DNA from: Serratia odorifera
GTDB lineage: Bacteria > Pseudomonadota > Gammaproteobacteria > Enterobacterales > Enterobacteriaceae
Assembly (NCBI RefSeq): GCF_900635445.1
Contig: NZ_LR134117.1
Coordinates: 744,001-808,000 of the forward strand
Direction of reading: 5' to 3'
DNA length: 64,000 nucleotides
Positions within the stretch are counted from its first letter, which is position 1; each line of letters begins with the position of its first letter. Both the position numbers and the translations under genes were made by a program. Under the pieces are notes generated by a model. The model did no database searches. It was not told the DNA's origin and saw only the letters and a program-made list of their open reading frames with translations. Of the stretch, positions 35,237 to 45,515 are shown piece by piece.

Positions 35237-37174
35237 TCAGTAACGCCTCTGCCATTCGGCATCGGTTAACACTTTTGCCTGCTGGTGCATGAAGTAGCGA
35301 TAAAACGCGTCATAGGCCAGCACGTTCTTCACGTAGCCGCGGGTTTCCGAAAATGGAATGCTTTCGACAAATGCGATCGCGTCGATGCGGCCATCGCTGC
35401 TGCCTAGCCAGGTATTGACCCGCGACGGTCCCGCGTTATACGCCGCCGAAGCCAGAATACGGTTGCGGCCAAACTGCTGATAGACCGACTCCAGATACTG
35501 GGTACCAATGGTAATGTTGGTTTGCGGATCAAACAGCTGGCTCTGGCTTGAATAGCCAGGAATGCCGAACTTCTGCACCGTGTGCTGGGCGGTGCGTGGC
35601 ATCACCTGCATCAGGCCGGCGGCCCCCACCGGCGATTGCGCTTTCGGGTTCCAGGCGCTTTCCTGGCGTGCGATCGCCATCGCATAACCTCGGGGTAATA
35701 CCTTTGTCATCGGTGGCGCGGCGGAATTCGTCCGGCCAGGCCATCCGGGAAACGCTCCTCCAGATGATCCCACATTTTACCGACGATGGTCGCCTGAACG
35801 CTCAGGTTGGCCCATTTCTGATCGAAGGCGTAACGCGCCAGCGCTTTCCTGTTCCGGACGGCTGCGGCTGGCCACAAAGGAGCTCCACTCCGCTGCGCGC
35901 CAGGTTATCCATATTCCAGTACATCAGTTCCCGCACTCGGGCTACTTCCGGCCGCTGACCAGTGGGTGCGCGGCGTAGCGGCCACTGCCACCATCACCGG
36001 GTAAGTGACGTTCAGTTTCTGCGCCGCCACCATCGGGTAGAAACCGCGATCGTTCATCAGGTTACGCAGCATCTCTTCGCCTTGGCTGCGCTGACCTTGA
36101 TCGATCAATACGCTGGCGCGCCAGTAGCGCCATTCATCTTTATTGCGCGACGCCTCCGGCAACCCGTGCCAGCCAGGTTTTCAGCCCCGGTCTTATCGCC
36201 AGCGCCCAGTGCCATACGCACCCGACGCTCCAGCAGCGACGGCGACTGGCTGCGCAGGATCACCCGGCGTCGCGCCACTGCGCCTGTTCATCGCTGGCGT
36301 CGTTGCCCATCAGACGCCAGGCGACCGATTCCTCCAGCTCCAGTCCGTTCGCTTTCGCTCATCTTTTGCAAACGGGCCAGGGTCGGGATCATCAGACGGG
36401 CATTTTCGGCATCCTGTCTCGCCAAACGGGCAAAGGCGATGCCGGTTGCCGCACGGGTGAAATCGGTCGGCCGACGCTGCGGGCAAACGCTTCGACGCTG
36501 GCCGGATCGTTTTGCAAGCTGACCCAGCGCATCACCCATGGTTTGGTAATCCGACGGCAATTGCCGCGCCAGATGGTTCACCAGCCCGCTGTTACCCTCT
36601 TTCAATGCCAGCTTCATGCGTTCCCAACGTGATCAGCGGCGTTTGCCTGCCGGCGGCCTGCCAGACGCTGAACAGCTTGTCGCAAGCGCCCGGCAACGAC
36701 TTGCCAGACAGCCAGATCTCTTCCGTGCCGGCCCAGGCGGCCTGGCGATCGCCGGTTGCCCCATTTGGCATAGTAATAATTACAGCGGGCGGCGACCGGT
36801 TTTGGCGCCTGTGGACTGAACGTCAGCAGCGTTCGCCAGTCTTCGCGACGCGCCAGTTCGTTGACAAAACGGGAGGAGAGCGACTTGGCCGGCGGTAACG
36901 TCGGGTGCTGCTGAATAAACGTACTGACCTGCGAATAGCCGACGCTGCCAAGATCCTGCGTTAGCTGACGGTACTCCAGATACGGATAAAGCGGATAATC
37001 ACGCAGCGTTGGCATCAATTGCGCCACCACATCCATTTGCTGATTGTCCCAGGCCTGCTTGATTTGCTGGTAGCGCTGGCGTTGAGCATCCAGCGAATCC
37101 GCCGCAGCCATCCCCGAAAAGGCCGTCAGGCAAAGACCCACCGCCAGAAACCGCCATTTGTCCACCTTGACCAT
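35237..37174 (-). CDS. slt: soluble lytic murein transglycosylase Slt70 (about 13 frame breaks)
   Basis: Periplasmic exo-muramidase. ATG 37174 begins a signal peptide (MVKVDKWRFLAVGLCLTAFS..AAA) and the superhelical U/L domains; the C-terminal lysozyme-like domain keeps the catalytic glutamate in AIARQESAWNP, then GLMQVMPRTAQHT and SSAAYNAGP-like ILASAAYNAGPSRVNTWLG. The reading frame must be pieced together: breaks near 36760, 36624, 36511, 36470, 36340, 36264, 36185, 36164, 35950-35990, 35890, 35846, 35745 and 35690. Most are one-base insertions in C/G runs, and protein similar to E. coli Slt resumes after each. Whole-length similarity favours sequencing error; a decaying gene is the alternative. 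Confidence 0.88.
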
Positions 37175-37744
37175 ACTGATTCTATCCTCGCTGATTGTGG
37201 TGCCTGGAGCCGACGCCCCGTTGCCGCGCCGCGCCAGCAGTCAACGAGCCGTGATGTTCACTCCCACGAGTGTCTCACGCCCTGCCGTGGGATACCACGC
37301 CAGAACAAATAGGTTGCGCCAGAAGTGACGCTTTATCATAGACAGCACAAAAGCCTATCCATTCATTACTGTAGATGAAAAACAGCGGAAAAATGCACAA
37401 CGCGTCGCGTACACGCTGAATTACAGTGCGAACGTCAAATAAAAAGCCGGGTAAAACCGGTTTGTCGTTTTTTTTAGTGCAAAAACAGGTAGGATAATTC
37501 CGAGAAAACGGCACATAAAGCGCACATCAGCTAAGGCTTATAATACAATCCGCGCAAATTGTGGGTTATAAAATGTTCATTAAATTGTGCAGTTGATAGA
37601 TTTCAGCAATATCTCTTCCCCTTCATCCGGGCCAGATTATTTATTATTTCGCTGCCGTCGCGGGGCTGCAAGCATGGGCGGAATCGGCAGATGACAATGT
37701 TGCAACTTGCCAACAAAGTGGCCAAAGGTTCGCAAGGTTCATTG
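37175..37744. other. slt-yfiR divergent intergenic region
   Basis: 570 bp. It holds the promoters of slt and the yfiRNB operon. A short CCGG-GTAAAA-CCGG hairpin with a later T-run (37447-37475) might end a small transcript, and TTATAAT at 37539-37545 could be a -10 box for yfiR. A frame open from 37559 is in phase with yfiR but its N-terminal 62 codons look non-coding. Confidence 0.4.
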
Positions 37745-38293
37745 ATGAGCCTGATTGCCGCACGTCCCTATCTTGTGGCTCTGTTACTGCTGATGGCATG
37801 CAGCAGCCATGCGCGCCCCAACGCGGTCGATCCGCTACAGACACGCACCCATGCCGTTACCACCATAGTGGTCGGTATCATCAGCTATGCGCGTTGGCCG
37901 AGCGAGCCCAACCCCATTCGCCTGTGTGTCACTGCCCCCACGCGTTATGCCGCCGGGCTGTTCGACCCGGTGCTGCTCGGCGCGCCGCACCCGATAAAAA
38001 CCCTCAGTCTGCCGTTTGACAGCCCGGCGCTAAGCAGCAGTTGCGATGTGATCTACCTTGGCGATGTCAGCCACGCACAACGGCAGGACTTTATTCACCG
38101 TATCGCCGGCCACTCGATTCTCAGCATCAGCGAAAACGACGTCGAGTGTTCCGCCGGCAGCGCTTTCTGTCTGCAAAACATGGACAGCGATCGAGTCGGG
38201 TTTAAAGTCAATCTGGACGCATTGGCGCGCAGCGGCGTGCGCGTGCATCCGAACGTATTACAACTGGCGCGCAAACAGGAGCCATCGCCATGA
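37745..38293 (+). CDS. yfiR: YfiR family periplasmic regulator of a diguanylate cyclase
   Basis: Periplasmic repressor that holds the diguanylate cyclase YfiN inactive (known from Pseudomonas and E. coli). 182 residues from ATG 37745, preceded by AAGG, with a signal sequence MSLIAARPYLVALLLLMAC (the end resembles a weak lipobox). The mature part matches YfiR: VGIISYARWPSEP, ECSAGSAFCLQ with the conserved cysteine pair, and FKVNLDALARSGVRVHPNVL. Its stop overlaps the yfiN start (ATGA), so the two are coupled. An alternative start is ATG 37692. Confidence 0.88.
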   Translation: MSLIAARPYLVALLLLMACSSHARPNAVDPLQTRTHAVTTIVVGIISYARWPSEPNPIRLCVTAPTRYAAGLFDPVLLGAPHPIKTLSLPFDSPALSSSCDVIYLGDVSHAQRQDFIHRIAGHSILSISENDVECSAGSAFCLQNMDSDRVGFKVNLDALARSGVRVHPNVLQLARKQEPSP

Positions 38294-39539
38294 ACCTGTT
38301 GCGCAAAAACCGTTCGGGTCAGTCACGCCCGACGCTAGGCCGGGTATTGCAGCGCATGAACCTGGGATTGGCGCTGATTGCCGTTGGCACCGCCGGGGTA
38401 TTTCTGACGCTGGTGGCGCTGATTGCGCTGCGCGCCTATGCCGATCATAACCTGCACCTGATCGCCCGTTCGATAAGCTATACCGTCGAGGCCGCAGTGG
38501 TGTTCGAGGACCGCACCGCGGTGCGCGATACGCTGATGATGATCGCCTCCCAATGAAGAAGTGTCGGAAGCGCGTATCACCGACAGCCACAATAAAGTGC
38601 TGGCCAGTTGGCATCACCCCAAAGACGGGCCGTTGCATGGCCTTGAGCAGATGGTCGCCCGCTGGGCGCTGCCAGAAGCCGTGGTGCTGCCGATCGTGCA
38701 CGGCGGCAAACAGGTCGGCACCGTGTGGCTGAGCGGCCACGGCGGCAGCCTGCTGCGCTTTTTGTTACGCGGCCTGATCGGCATGCTCGCCTGCCTGGCG
38801 CTCAGCACCCTGTGCGCCCTGGTGCTGTCGCGGCGCATGCTGCGCGGCATCGTCAGCTCGCTGGACGATATTGCCAATGTGGCGCATGCGGTGCGGCGCG
38901 ATCGTACCTTTGGCCTGCGCGTACCCTCGGCGCCGATTGCTGAACTACACGAATTGAGCAGTGATTTCAATGGCTTGCTTGATGAGCTGGAAGCCTGGCA
39001 GGCGCACCTCAAACAGGAGAACGACTCCCTCACCCATCGCGCCACGCACGACAGCCTGACCGGCTTGCCCAACCGCGCCTTTTTCGAAGGTCGGCTGAGC
39101 CGCGCAGTGAGCGACAGCGACGCCACAACAAAACTGGCGGTGCTGTTTATTGACGGCGACCGCTTTAAGGAGGTGAACGACAGTTACGGACATGCGGCAG
39201 GCGACGCGGTACTGACCACTATCGCCGGACGCATCCGCGCACAGCTGCGCGATGGCGATCTGGTGGCACGCCTGGGTGGCGATGAATTCGCGGTGCTGTT
39301 GGCTCCGGTTCACGGCACCGAGGACGTCACGCGGATAGCCGACAATATTAATCGACTGCATGACACAGCCGGTAACGCTGCCGAACGAGCAGCAGATGGT
39401 GCTCTCGCTCAGCATTGGTATTGCCCTTTATCCTGAGCATGCGGCAACGCCTCAGGGTTTATTGCATGAAGCCGACGATGCGATGTATCAGGCAAAGCAT
39501 CGTTACAATGGAGGCTGGCGGCTCGCGATCCACAAATAA
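38290..39539 (+). CDS. dgcN: membrane diguanylate cyclase YfiN/DgcN (two frameshifts)
   Basis: Makes c-di-GMP under control of YfiR. Two membrane helices (about residues 23-49 and 154-180) enclose a periplasmic sensor region; a HAMP segment follows, then the GGDEF domain with ATHDSLTGLPNRAFFE, FIDGDRFKEVNDSYGHAAGD and an intact active site RLGGDEFAVLL (about 328). The inhibitory I-site RDGD lies five residues before GGDEF, so product inhibition is expected. Breaks: an extra C at 38549-38551 (after MMIAS) and one extra base near 39357-39360; the C-terminus QPVTLPNEQQMVLSLSIGIA to GGWRLAIHK follows in frame to 39539. Corrected length about 415. Confidence 0.9.
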
Positions 39540-39576
39540 AGCGCCGCAGCCAAATAATTAAAATCAGGGAAAAATT

Positions 39577-40074
39577 ATGAAACAGCAATTGTCTAAAACA
39601 CCTTTCGCACTGTTGGCCATGATGTTCATTGCCGTGCTGGCTCTGGCGGGCTGCCAGAGCAAACCACAGGGACTGACGGCGGAGCAGGTGGCACTGCTGC
39701 AGGCGCAAGGGTTCAAGTTGACCGATAACGGCTGGGAATTCGGCATGTCGGACAAGGTGCTGTTTGGCAATAATATCGGCAAGCTGAACCCTGCCAGCAC
39801 CGAAACGGTGCAGAAAATGGGCCGCGCCCTGCTCAGCGTCGATATCGTCAAATTCCGCCTGGACGGCCACACCGATAACTACGGCGAAGACAGCTATAAC
39901 GATCGGCTATCGCTGCGCCGCGCCAATGCGGTGGCCGATCTGCTGGCCAGCGTCGGCATTCCGCGCGCCAACATCGAAACCCGTGGCCGCGGCAAACGCG
40001 ATCCGGTGGCTGACAACCGCACCGCCAGCGGCCGCGCCGAAAACCGCCGCGTTTCCATTATCGTCACCCCATAA
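39577..40074 (+). CDS. yfiB: OmpA-family outer-membrane lipoprotein YfiB
   Basis: Outer-membrane lipoprotein that binds peptidoglycan and can sequester YfiR, thereby releasing YfiN. 165 residues: lipoprotein signal with lipobox LAGC (cysteine 26), then an OmpA-like domain (FRLDGHTDNYGEDSYNDRLS, LRRANAVADLLASVGI, NRTASGRAENRRVSIIV). Third gene of yfiR-yfiN-yfiB, 37 nt after yfiN, and closed by a hairpin at 40084-40107. Confidence 0.9.
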   Translation: MKQQLSKTPFALLAMMFIAVLALAGCQSKPQGLTAEQVALLQAQGFKLTDNGWEFGMSDKVLFGNNIGKLNPASTETVQKMGRALLSVDIVKFRLDGHTDNYGEDSYNDRLSLRRANAVADLLASVGIPRANIETRGRGKRDPVADNRTASGRAENRRVSIIVTP

Positions 40075-40083
40075 ATCACCGCA

Positions 40084-40107
40084 AAATGCGCCTGCAAAGG
40101 CGCATTT
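40084..40107 (+). terminator. hairpin terminator after yfiB
   Basis: AAATGCGCC (40084-40092), loop TGCAAA, GGCGCATTT (40099-40107): perfect 9-bp stem 10 bp past the yfiB stop. The T-run is short, so strength is uncertain. Confidence 0.65.
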
Positions 40108-40215
40108 CCCGTTATACTTGGCGATCGTCACCTGATGGCTGGGATCAAACGGCAAAACGGGCTACACTCCCGCCCCAGACATCCTATAAAACTGATATAG
40201 CGAGGCTCGAGCACC

Positions 40216-41885
40216 GTGGCTCAATACGTCTATACCATGCATCGCGTCGGCAAGATTGTCCCGCCGAAGCGTCATATTTTGAAAAACATCTCCCTCAGCT
40301 TCTTCCCCGGCGCCAAAATCGGCGTGCTGGGCCTGAACGGTGCGGGTAAATCCACCCTGCTGCGCATTATGGCCGGCATCGATACCGACATCGAAGGGGA
40401 AGCGCGCCCGCAGCCTGGCATCAAGATCGGCTATCTGCCGCAGGAACCGCAGCTGAATCTGGAACACACCGTTCGCGAATCGGTGGAAGAAGCGCTGGCA
40501 GAAGTAGTAGGCGCGCTGAAACGCCTGGATGAAGTGTATGCGCTGTATGCCGAAGAAGGCGCCGATTTTGACCAAGCTGGCCGCGGAACAGGGCCGACTG
40601 GAAGAGATCATTCAGGCTCACGACGGCCATAACCTCAACACCCAGCTAGAGCGTGCCGCCGATGCGCTGCGCCTGCCGGAATGGGATGCCAAAATCGCCA
40701 ACCTCTCCGGTGGTGAACGCCGCCGCGTCGCGCTGTGCCGCCTGCTGCTGGAAAAACCGGACATGCTGCTGCTCGACGAACCGACCAACCACCTGGATGC
40801 CGAATCCGTGGCCTGGCTGGAGCGTTTCCTGCATGACTTCGAAGGCACCGTGGTGGCGATTACCCACGACCGTTACTTCCTGGATAACGTCGCCGGCTGG
40901 ATCCTCGAACTGGACCGCGGCGAAGGCATCCCGTGGGAAGGCAACTATTCGTCCTGGCTAGAGCAGAAGGATGCGCGTCTGGCGCAGGAAGCCTCTGCCG
41001 AAGCGGCGCGTCGCAAATCCATCGAAAAAGAGCTGGAGTGGGTGCGTCAAGGTGCCAAAGGTCGTCAGTCCAAAGGCAAGGCCCGTTTGGCTCGCTTTGA
41101 AGAACTGAACAGCACCGAATACCAAAAAACGCAACGAAACTAACGAACTGTTTATTCCGCCTGGCGCACGCCTCGGCGACAAGGTGGTTGAAGTCAGCAA
41201 CCTGCGCAAGTCTTATGGCGACCGCGTGCTGATTGACGATCTGTCGTTCTCGGTACCGAAAGGCGCCATCGTCGGCATTATCGGCCCGAACGGCGCGGGT
41301 AAATCCACCCTGTTCCGCATGATGTCGGGCCAGGAACAGCCTGATTCGGGCAGTATCGTGCTGGGCGATACCGTCAAGCTGGCCTCCGTCGATCAGTTCC
41401 GCGACAGCATGGACAATGGCAAGACGGTATGGGAAGAAGTGTCCGGCGGTCAGGACATCATGCGCATCGGCAACACCGAAATGCCAAGCCGCGCCTACGT
41501 CGGCCGCTTCAACTTCAAGGGTGTCGATCAGGGCAAGCGCGTAGGCGAACTGTCCGGCGGTGAACGTGGCCGTCTGCATCTGGCCAAGCTGCTGCAAGTG
41601 GGCGGCAACGTATTGCTGCTGGATGAACCGACCAACGACCTGGACATCGAAACCTTGCGCGCGCTGGAAAACGCCCTGTTGGAGTTCCCGGGCTGCGCGA
41701 TGGTTATCTCGCACGACCGCTGGTTCCTTGACCGCATTGCCACCCACATTCTGGACTACCAGGATGAGGGCAAAGTGGAATTCTTTGAAGGTAACTTCAC
41801 CGAATACGAAGAATACAAAAAGCGCACGCTGGGCGCCGAGGCGTTGGAACCGCACCGCATCAAGTACAAGAAGATCGCCAAATAA
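40216..41885 (+). CDS. ettA: energy-dependent translational throttle EttA, ABC-F ATPase (two frameshifts)
   Basis: Ribosome-associated ABC-F protein that gates early elongation according to ATP/ADP. GTG 40216 starts MAQYVYTMHRVGKIVPPKRH. Two ATPase cassettes are seen: Walker A GLNGAGKST (about 40) and GPNGAGKST (about 360), signatures LSGGERRRVAL and LSGGERGRLHL, Walker B LLLDEPTNHLD and LLLDEPTNDLD; the P-site tRNA interaction linker (AARRKSIEKELEWVRQG) lies between them. Breaks: an extra C at 40572-40573 after GADFD, and an extra A in the run at 41124-41129 after EYQK. Corrected length 555, equal to E. coli EttA. Confidence 0.95.
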
Positions 41886-41900
41886 GCCGTCTTCTGCAGC

Positions 41901-41935
41901 AAAAAGCCCGCAACTTGGAGTGCGGGCTTTTTTAT
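41901..41935. terminator. terminator between ettA and the LysR gene
   Basis: AAAAAGCCCGCA, loop ACTTGGAG, TGCGGGCTTTTTTA: strong stem with A-run and T-run in a convergent gap. Confidence 0.9.
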
Positions 41936-41952
41936 TGGCTTGCGTCGTGGCG

Positions 41953-42801
41953 TTAAGGCGACAGCGCCTGACCGTAATCGGCAAACGCCGGGTGCTGCAT
42001 GACGACGTCGATAAAACAGGCCAGCGCCGGTGAGTTCAATTTACGACTCGGATACACCAGATACAGTTCATTGCCTTCCGCCCGCCATTGCGGCAACACC
42101 TCCACCAATCCCCGGCTGGCCACCACTTCGCGGCTGAGAAACGCCGGCAGCAAGGTAATACCGGCTCCGGCCAGCGGAAATACTCGTCCTCACGTCGCAA
42201 TATCAACGCCGTCCAGGCGCGATGGGCAATGCAGCGATGCAGCGACAGCTGCTGGTGGATGCACGATCGGCGGGAACTGCGCCAGATACGCCGGTGACGC
42301 CAGCAGATAGCGTGGCGCATGGCCCAGTCGGCGGCCAATAAGCGAGGAATCCTGCGGCTTGCCGGTACGCAGCGCGACATCAAACCCCTCTTGCACCAGA
42401 TCGACCATGGCGTCGGATACCGACACTTCCAGCGACACGTCCGGATATTGACGCTGAAAATCGGTCGCCAGCCACGGCAGCAAGGTTGCGCCAAGCCCGG
42501 CCGGGGTAGACACGCGCAAACGGCCGCTGGGATTATCCCGCAGCCGCTGCAAGGCCAGATCGGCGCGCTCGGCGGCGCTCAGCATCTCCTGACAATGCAC
42601 CAGATAGCGTTCGCCGGCGAATGTCAGGTTCAGCTGGCGTGTGGTACGGTTGAGCAGCCGTAGCCCCAGCGTACTTTCCAGTTGGCTGATGCGCTGACTG
42701 ACGCTGGATTTCGGCAGTCCGGCCCGCTTCGCCGCAGCGGTAAGGCTGCCGCACTCTGCCACCAGTGCAAATAACGCCATATCCTGCAATGGCTTAAACA
42801 A
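41953..42801 (-). CDS. LysR-family transcriptional regulator, frame-disrupted and possibly internally deleted
   Basis: The N-terminal winged HTH is intact (ALFALVAECGSLTAAAKRAG, LPKSSVSQRISQLESTLG), followed by the effector domain (RLRVSTPAGLGATLLPWLA, VALRTGKPQDSSLIGRRLG). The first frame fails near 42254-42257 (extra base), giving LSLHRCIAHRAWTAL in a second frame. By about 42170-42200 the coding frame has moved again to LAGAGITLLPAFLSREVVAS, ending DYGQALSP at 41953. Roughly 25 residues usually found between these blocks seem missing, so a real or assembly deletion is possible besides indels. It diverges from an alcohol dehydrogenase-like gene that it may control. Confidence 0.8.
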
Positions 42802-42902
42802 TATTGTTCACCTGAGACGAACTCTGAGTTAGTTATTGTCCATATTATCATTCATCGGCCACGGGTCTACACTGTGGTTATTCATTCAACAGGAGACTTA
42901 TC

Positions 42903-43904
42903 ATGTCTGTTAAAGCAATTGCCGTCGATCCCGCCAACCCTGCCGACTTTATCGAAATCAGTACCGAGAAACCGGTTCCGGGTCAGTACGACCTGTTGGT
43001 GGCGGTGAAGGCCGCATCGGTTAATCCGGTAGATACCAAGGTGCATGCCGGCCTGCAAAAAAACGGTCTGCAACAGCCGCGCATTCTCGGCTGGGACGCC
43101 AGCGGCGTAGTGCTGGAGGTAGGCAGCAGCGTCAACGGATTCAAACCGGGCGATGAAGTGTGGTACGCCGGTGATATCACCCGCCCCGGCAGCAACGCCA
43201 GCCACCAGTTGGTTGATTCACGCATCAGCGCCCACAAGCCGCGCAGCCTGAACTGGGCCGAAGCCGCCGCAATACCGCTCACCGCGCTGACGGCCTGGGA
43301 AGCGCTGTTCGAACATTTGCAGATCCAGCACGCGCAAGCCGGTAAAACCTTGCTGATCGTCGGCGGCGCCGGCGGCGTCGGTTCGCTGGCGATCCCGCTG
43401 GCCGCGCTGCGCAGCAAGCTCAAGGTGATCGCCACCGCCTCCCGCCCGGAATCCGCCGCCTGGTGCCGTGAACGTGGTGCCGAACTGGTGGTGGATTATC
43501 ACGATCTGCAAGGTAACCTGGCAAAAGAAGGCATTGAAAGCGTCGACTATATCCTGTGCCTGAACGATACCGACGGCCATTGGCAGGCGCTGAGCAAATT
43601 GATTGCGCCATTGGGACACATTTGCACGATCGTCGAAAATGAACGGCCGCTGGATCAAAACGCGCTGAAATTAAAAAGCGCGGCACTGCACTGGGAGTTC
43701 ATGTTTACCCGCAGCATGTTCACCACGCCGGATATTGCCCGTCAGGGTGAGATCCTGCAACAGGTAGCCCAACTGCTGGATGAAGGCAAACTCAACGGCA
43801 CGCTGAGCGAAACGCTGCAAGGGCTGACGGTGGCAACGCTGAATGCCGCACACCGTAAACTGCTGGAAGGCCACATGCAGGGCAAGTTGGTGATCGCCTA
43901 CTGA
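42903..43904 (+). CDS. zinc-type alcohol dehydrogenase-like / quinone oxidoreductase (MDR family)
   Basis: NAD(P)H-dependent medium-chain oxidoreductase of 333 residues. GroES-like N-terminal domain (VKAASVNPVDTKVHAG, ILGWDASGVVLEVGS, FKPGDEVWYAGD) and Rossmann domain with the nucleotide loop LLIVGGAGGVGSLAIPLA. The usual zinc-ligand set is not evident, suggesting the zinc-independent quinone-reductase-like subgroup. Good ribosome site (CAGGAG) before ATG 42903. Divergent from the LysR gene, a common pairing for inducible detoxification of quinones or electrophiles; the substrate is unknown. Confidence 0.85.
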   Translation: MSVKAIAVDPANPADFIEISTEKPVPGQYDLLVAVKAASVNPVDTKVHAGLQKNGLQQPRILGWDASGVVLEVGSSVNGFKPGDEVWYAGDITRPGSNASHQLVDSRISAHKPRSLNWAEAAAIPLTALTAWEALFEHLQIQHAQAGKTLLIVGGAGGVGSLAIPLAALRSKLKVIATASRPESAAWCRERGAELVVDYHDLQGNLAKEGIESVDYILCLNDTDGHWQALSKLIAPLGHICTIVENERPLDQNALKLKSAALHWEFMFTRSMFTTPDIARQGEILQQVAQLLDEGKLNGTLSETLQGLTVATLNAAHRKLLEGHMQGKLVIAY

Positions 43905-43928
43905 GTGACGATGGCTGGTGCGGCGGCG

Positions 43929-45368
43929 TCAGCGCGGCTGCGGCCTGACAAATGCCACGCATAGCGTCTGCCGTTCAGCATGCGGATCGGCCTGGAACGG
44001 CAGCTCCTGCTGCCAGTCGATGCGCAGCTGCGGCCAGCTGTCCAGCGCGCCGTTAAAGCGACTCTGCGCGCAGCGCTCGCCCAATCGCCCCATCAACGCC
44101 ACGCCATGCCGTGCAATCTGCGTGGCGCTGAGATCGGCGTTATAGATGTTCGGTCGCGTAGCAAGCGTCCAGCGCGTCACGATCTGCGGTCGGGAATCGG
44201 CATACACCGTCAGCCATTGGGACAGATAATCGCCGCCGACATAACGCAGCTCACTGTGATAGCGTTGTCGCCAGCGTTGCTCAACCTCGAGGCTGAACGC
44301 CTTGATACCCACCATCTTCTGCCCGGCGTTGCGCACGTTGGCCAGCATTACCGCCGCATAACCCAGATAGACCACCAGCGCGGCACAACCCAACCCCAGC
44401 ATCGCCGCGCGCAATGAACCGCTTGGCGGTTGCCGCACGCAGCCAACCAGCAACGGCGGAGCCAGTATCAGCCAGGGTTGCAGCCATTCGGTCAAACGGC
44501 CGCCGACGTTAAACGAAAACCATACAATGATGGCGCAAAGCGGCAGCAGATAAATCCACAGCAGCGCCCGCATTGCCATCTCATCGGGCCAGGACAGAAC
44601 CGCCCCCGCCCGCCGCAGCATCAGCCACAGGAGCGAAACGGGGTAAAACACCAGCGGCAGCGTCAGCAGGATACCAGGGTTAAGCTGGCGTTTTATCTGT
44701 GAATCCACCCACCTGAATGCCACCCAATCGTGCTGCCATAGCCACAGCGCATTCGGCAATACCAACGCCAGACCGATAGCCAACGCCAGGTAAAATGGCG
44801 GCTGGCGATAGCAGCGGCGGAGAGGCGCTACCCACAGCGTCGACAGCAGCATCCCGCCAACCAGAACAGCGGTAGAATATTTGGCCATCATCGCCAAACC
44901 GGCCACCACGGCCACCGCTGGCCACCAGTTGGCGGAGCGCGTGATCGCCTGGTAATAGCACAGCATTAGCCACGGCCACAGCATCACCAACAGGTAATTA
45001 TCGTTATAGGGGATGATATCGATATTGATAATGCCAGAGACATTGAGCGTCAGCAGCGCCAGCCAGGCCAGTCGCCGACTGCCGCCAAGACGCAGCGCCA
45101 ACAACCATACTCCCAGCATGCCAATGGCGATTGCCATAAAATGCACCGCATACCAATACAGCGGCACCGACAGCCACGGCAGCCGAACGACCGGCTGCAT
45201 CATCGCCCCCACCAGCCACGGGTTTTTGGGTGAACCCCATTCGGCGTTGGTGCCCCAGTTTAACGCCTCGACGGCGTCATAAGGCACGGTGGGATCGAGT
45301 CGGTAGGTCAGCAGCGTCCATGCCGTCGCATAGCACAGCAGCCAGAGAATCAATGGGCGATACGTCAT
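43929..45368 (-). CDS. membrane glycosyltransferase family 39 (ArnT/PMT-like) protein
   Basis: A 479-residue polytopic protein with about 10-11 hydrophobic helices and a periplasmic C-terminal tail. The first loop after helix 1 contains acidic residues and a proline (RLDPTVPYDAVEALNWGTNAE) like the catalytic loop of PMT/ArnT enzymes, followed by LGGSRRLAWLALLTLNVSG, INIDIIPYNDNYLLV and AGLAMMAKYSTAVLVGG, all typical of GT39. These enzymes transfer a sugar from polyprenyl phosphate to lipid or protein. The acceptor is unknown. It stands alone between the oxidoreductase and nadR, with no glycan-synthesis neighbours. Confidence 0.75.
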   Translation of the reverse strand: MTYRPLILWLLCYATAWTLLTYRLDPTVPYDAVEALNWGTNAEWGSPKNPWLVGAMMQPVVRLPWLSVPLYWYAVHFMAIAIGMLGVWLLALRLGGSRRLAWLALLTLNVSGIINIDIIPYNDNYLLVMLWPWLMLCYYQAITRSANWWPAVAVVAGLAMMAKYSTAVLVGGMLLSTLWVAPLRRCYRQPPFYLALAIGLALVLPNALWLWQHDWVAFRWVDSQIKRQLNPGILLTLPLVFYPVSLLWLMLRRAGAVLSWPDEMAMRALLWIYLLPLCAIIVWFSFNVGGRLTEWLQPWLILAPPLLVGCVRQPPSGSLRAAMLGLGCAALVVYLGYAAVMLANVRNAGQKMVGIKAFSLEVEQRWRQRYHSELRYVGGDYLSQWLTVYADSRPQIVTRWTLATRPNIYNADLSATQIARHGVALMGRLGERCAQSRFNGALDSWPQLRIDWQQELPFQADPHAERQTLCVAFVRPQPR

Positions 45369-45515
45369 AGCATTACGATCTTGAGTTTGACGAAAAGCCC
45401 AACTTAATCAGTGCTTAATGAACCCTGGCTAAACAAGAAGACAAATATGCATGCGCCGTGGCGTTTCTGTTAGCCAGACGGCAACTTACGCTAACCCGCT
45501 ACGCCCGGCGCGCGG

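Noticed and set aside
37559..37744. N-terminal extension of yfiR from a TTG codon
   Set aside because: It would bury the signal peptide 62 residues inside the protein.
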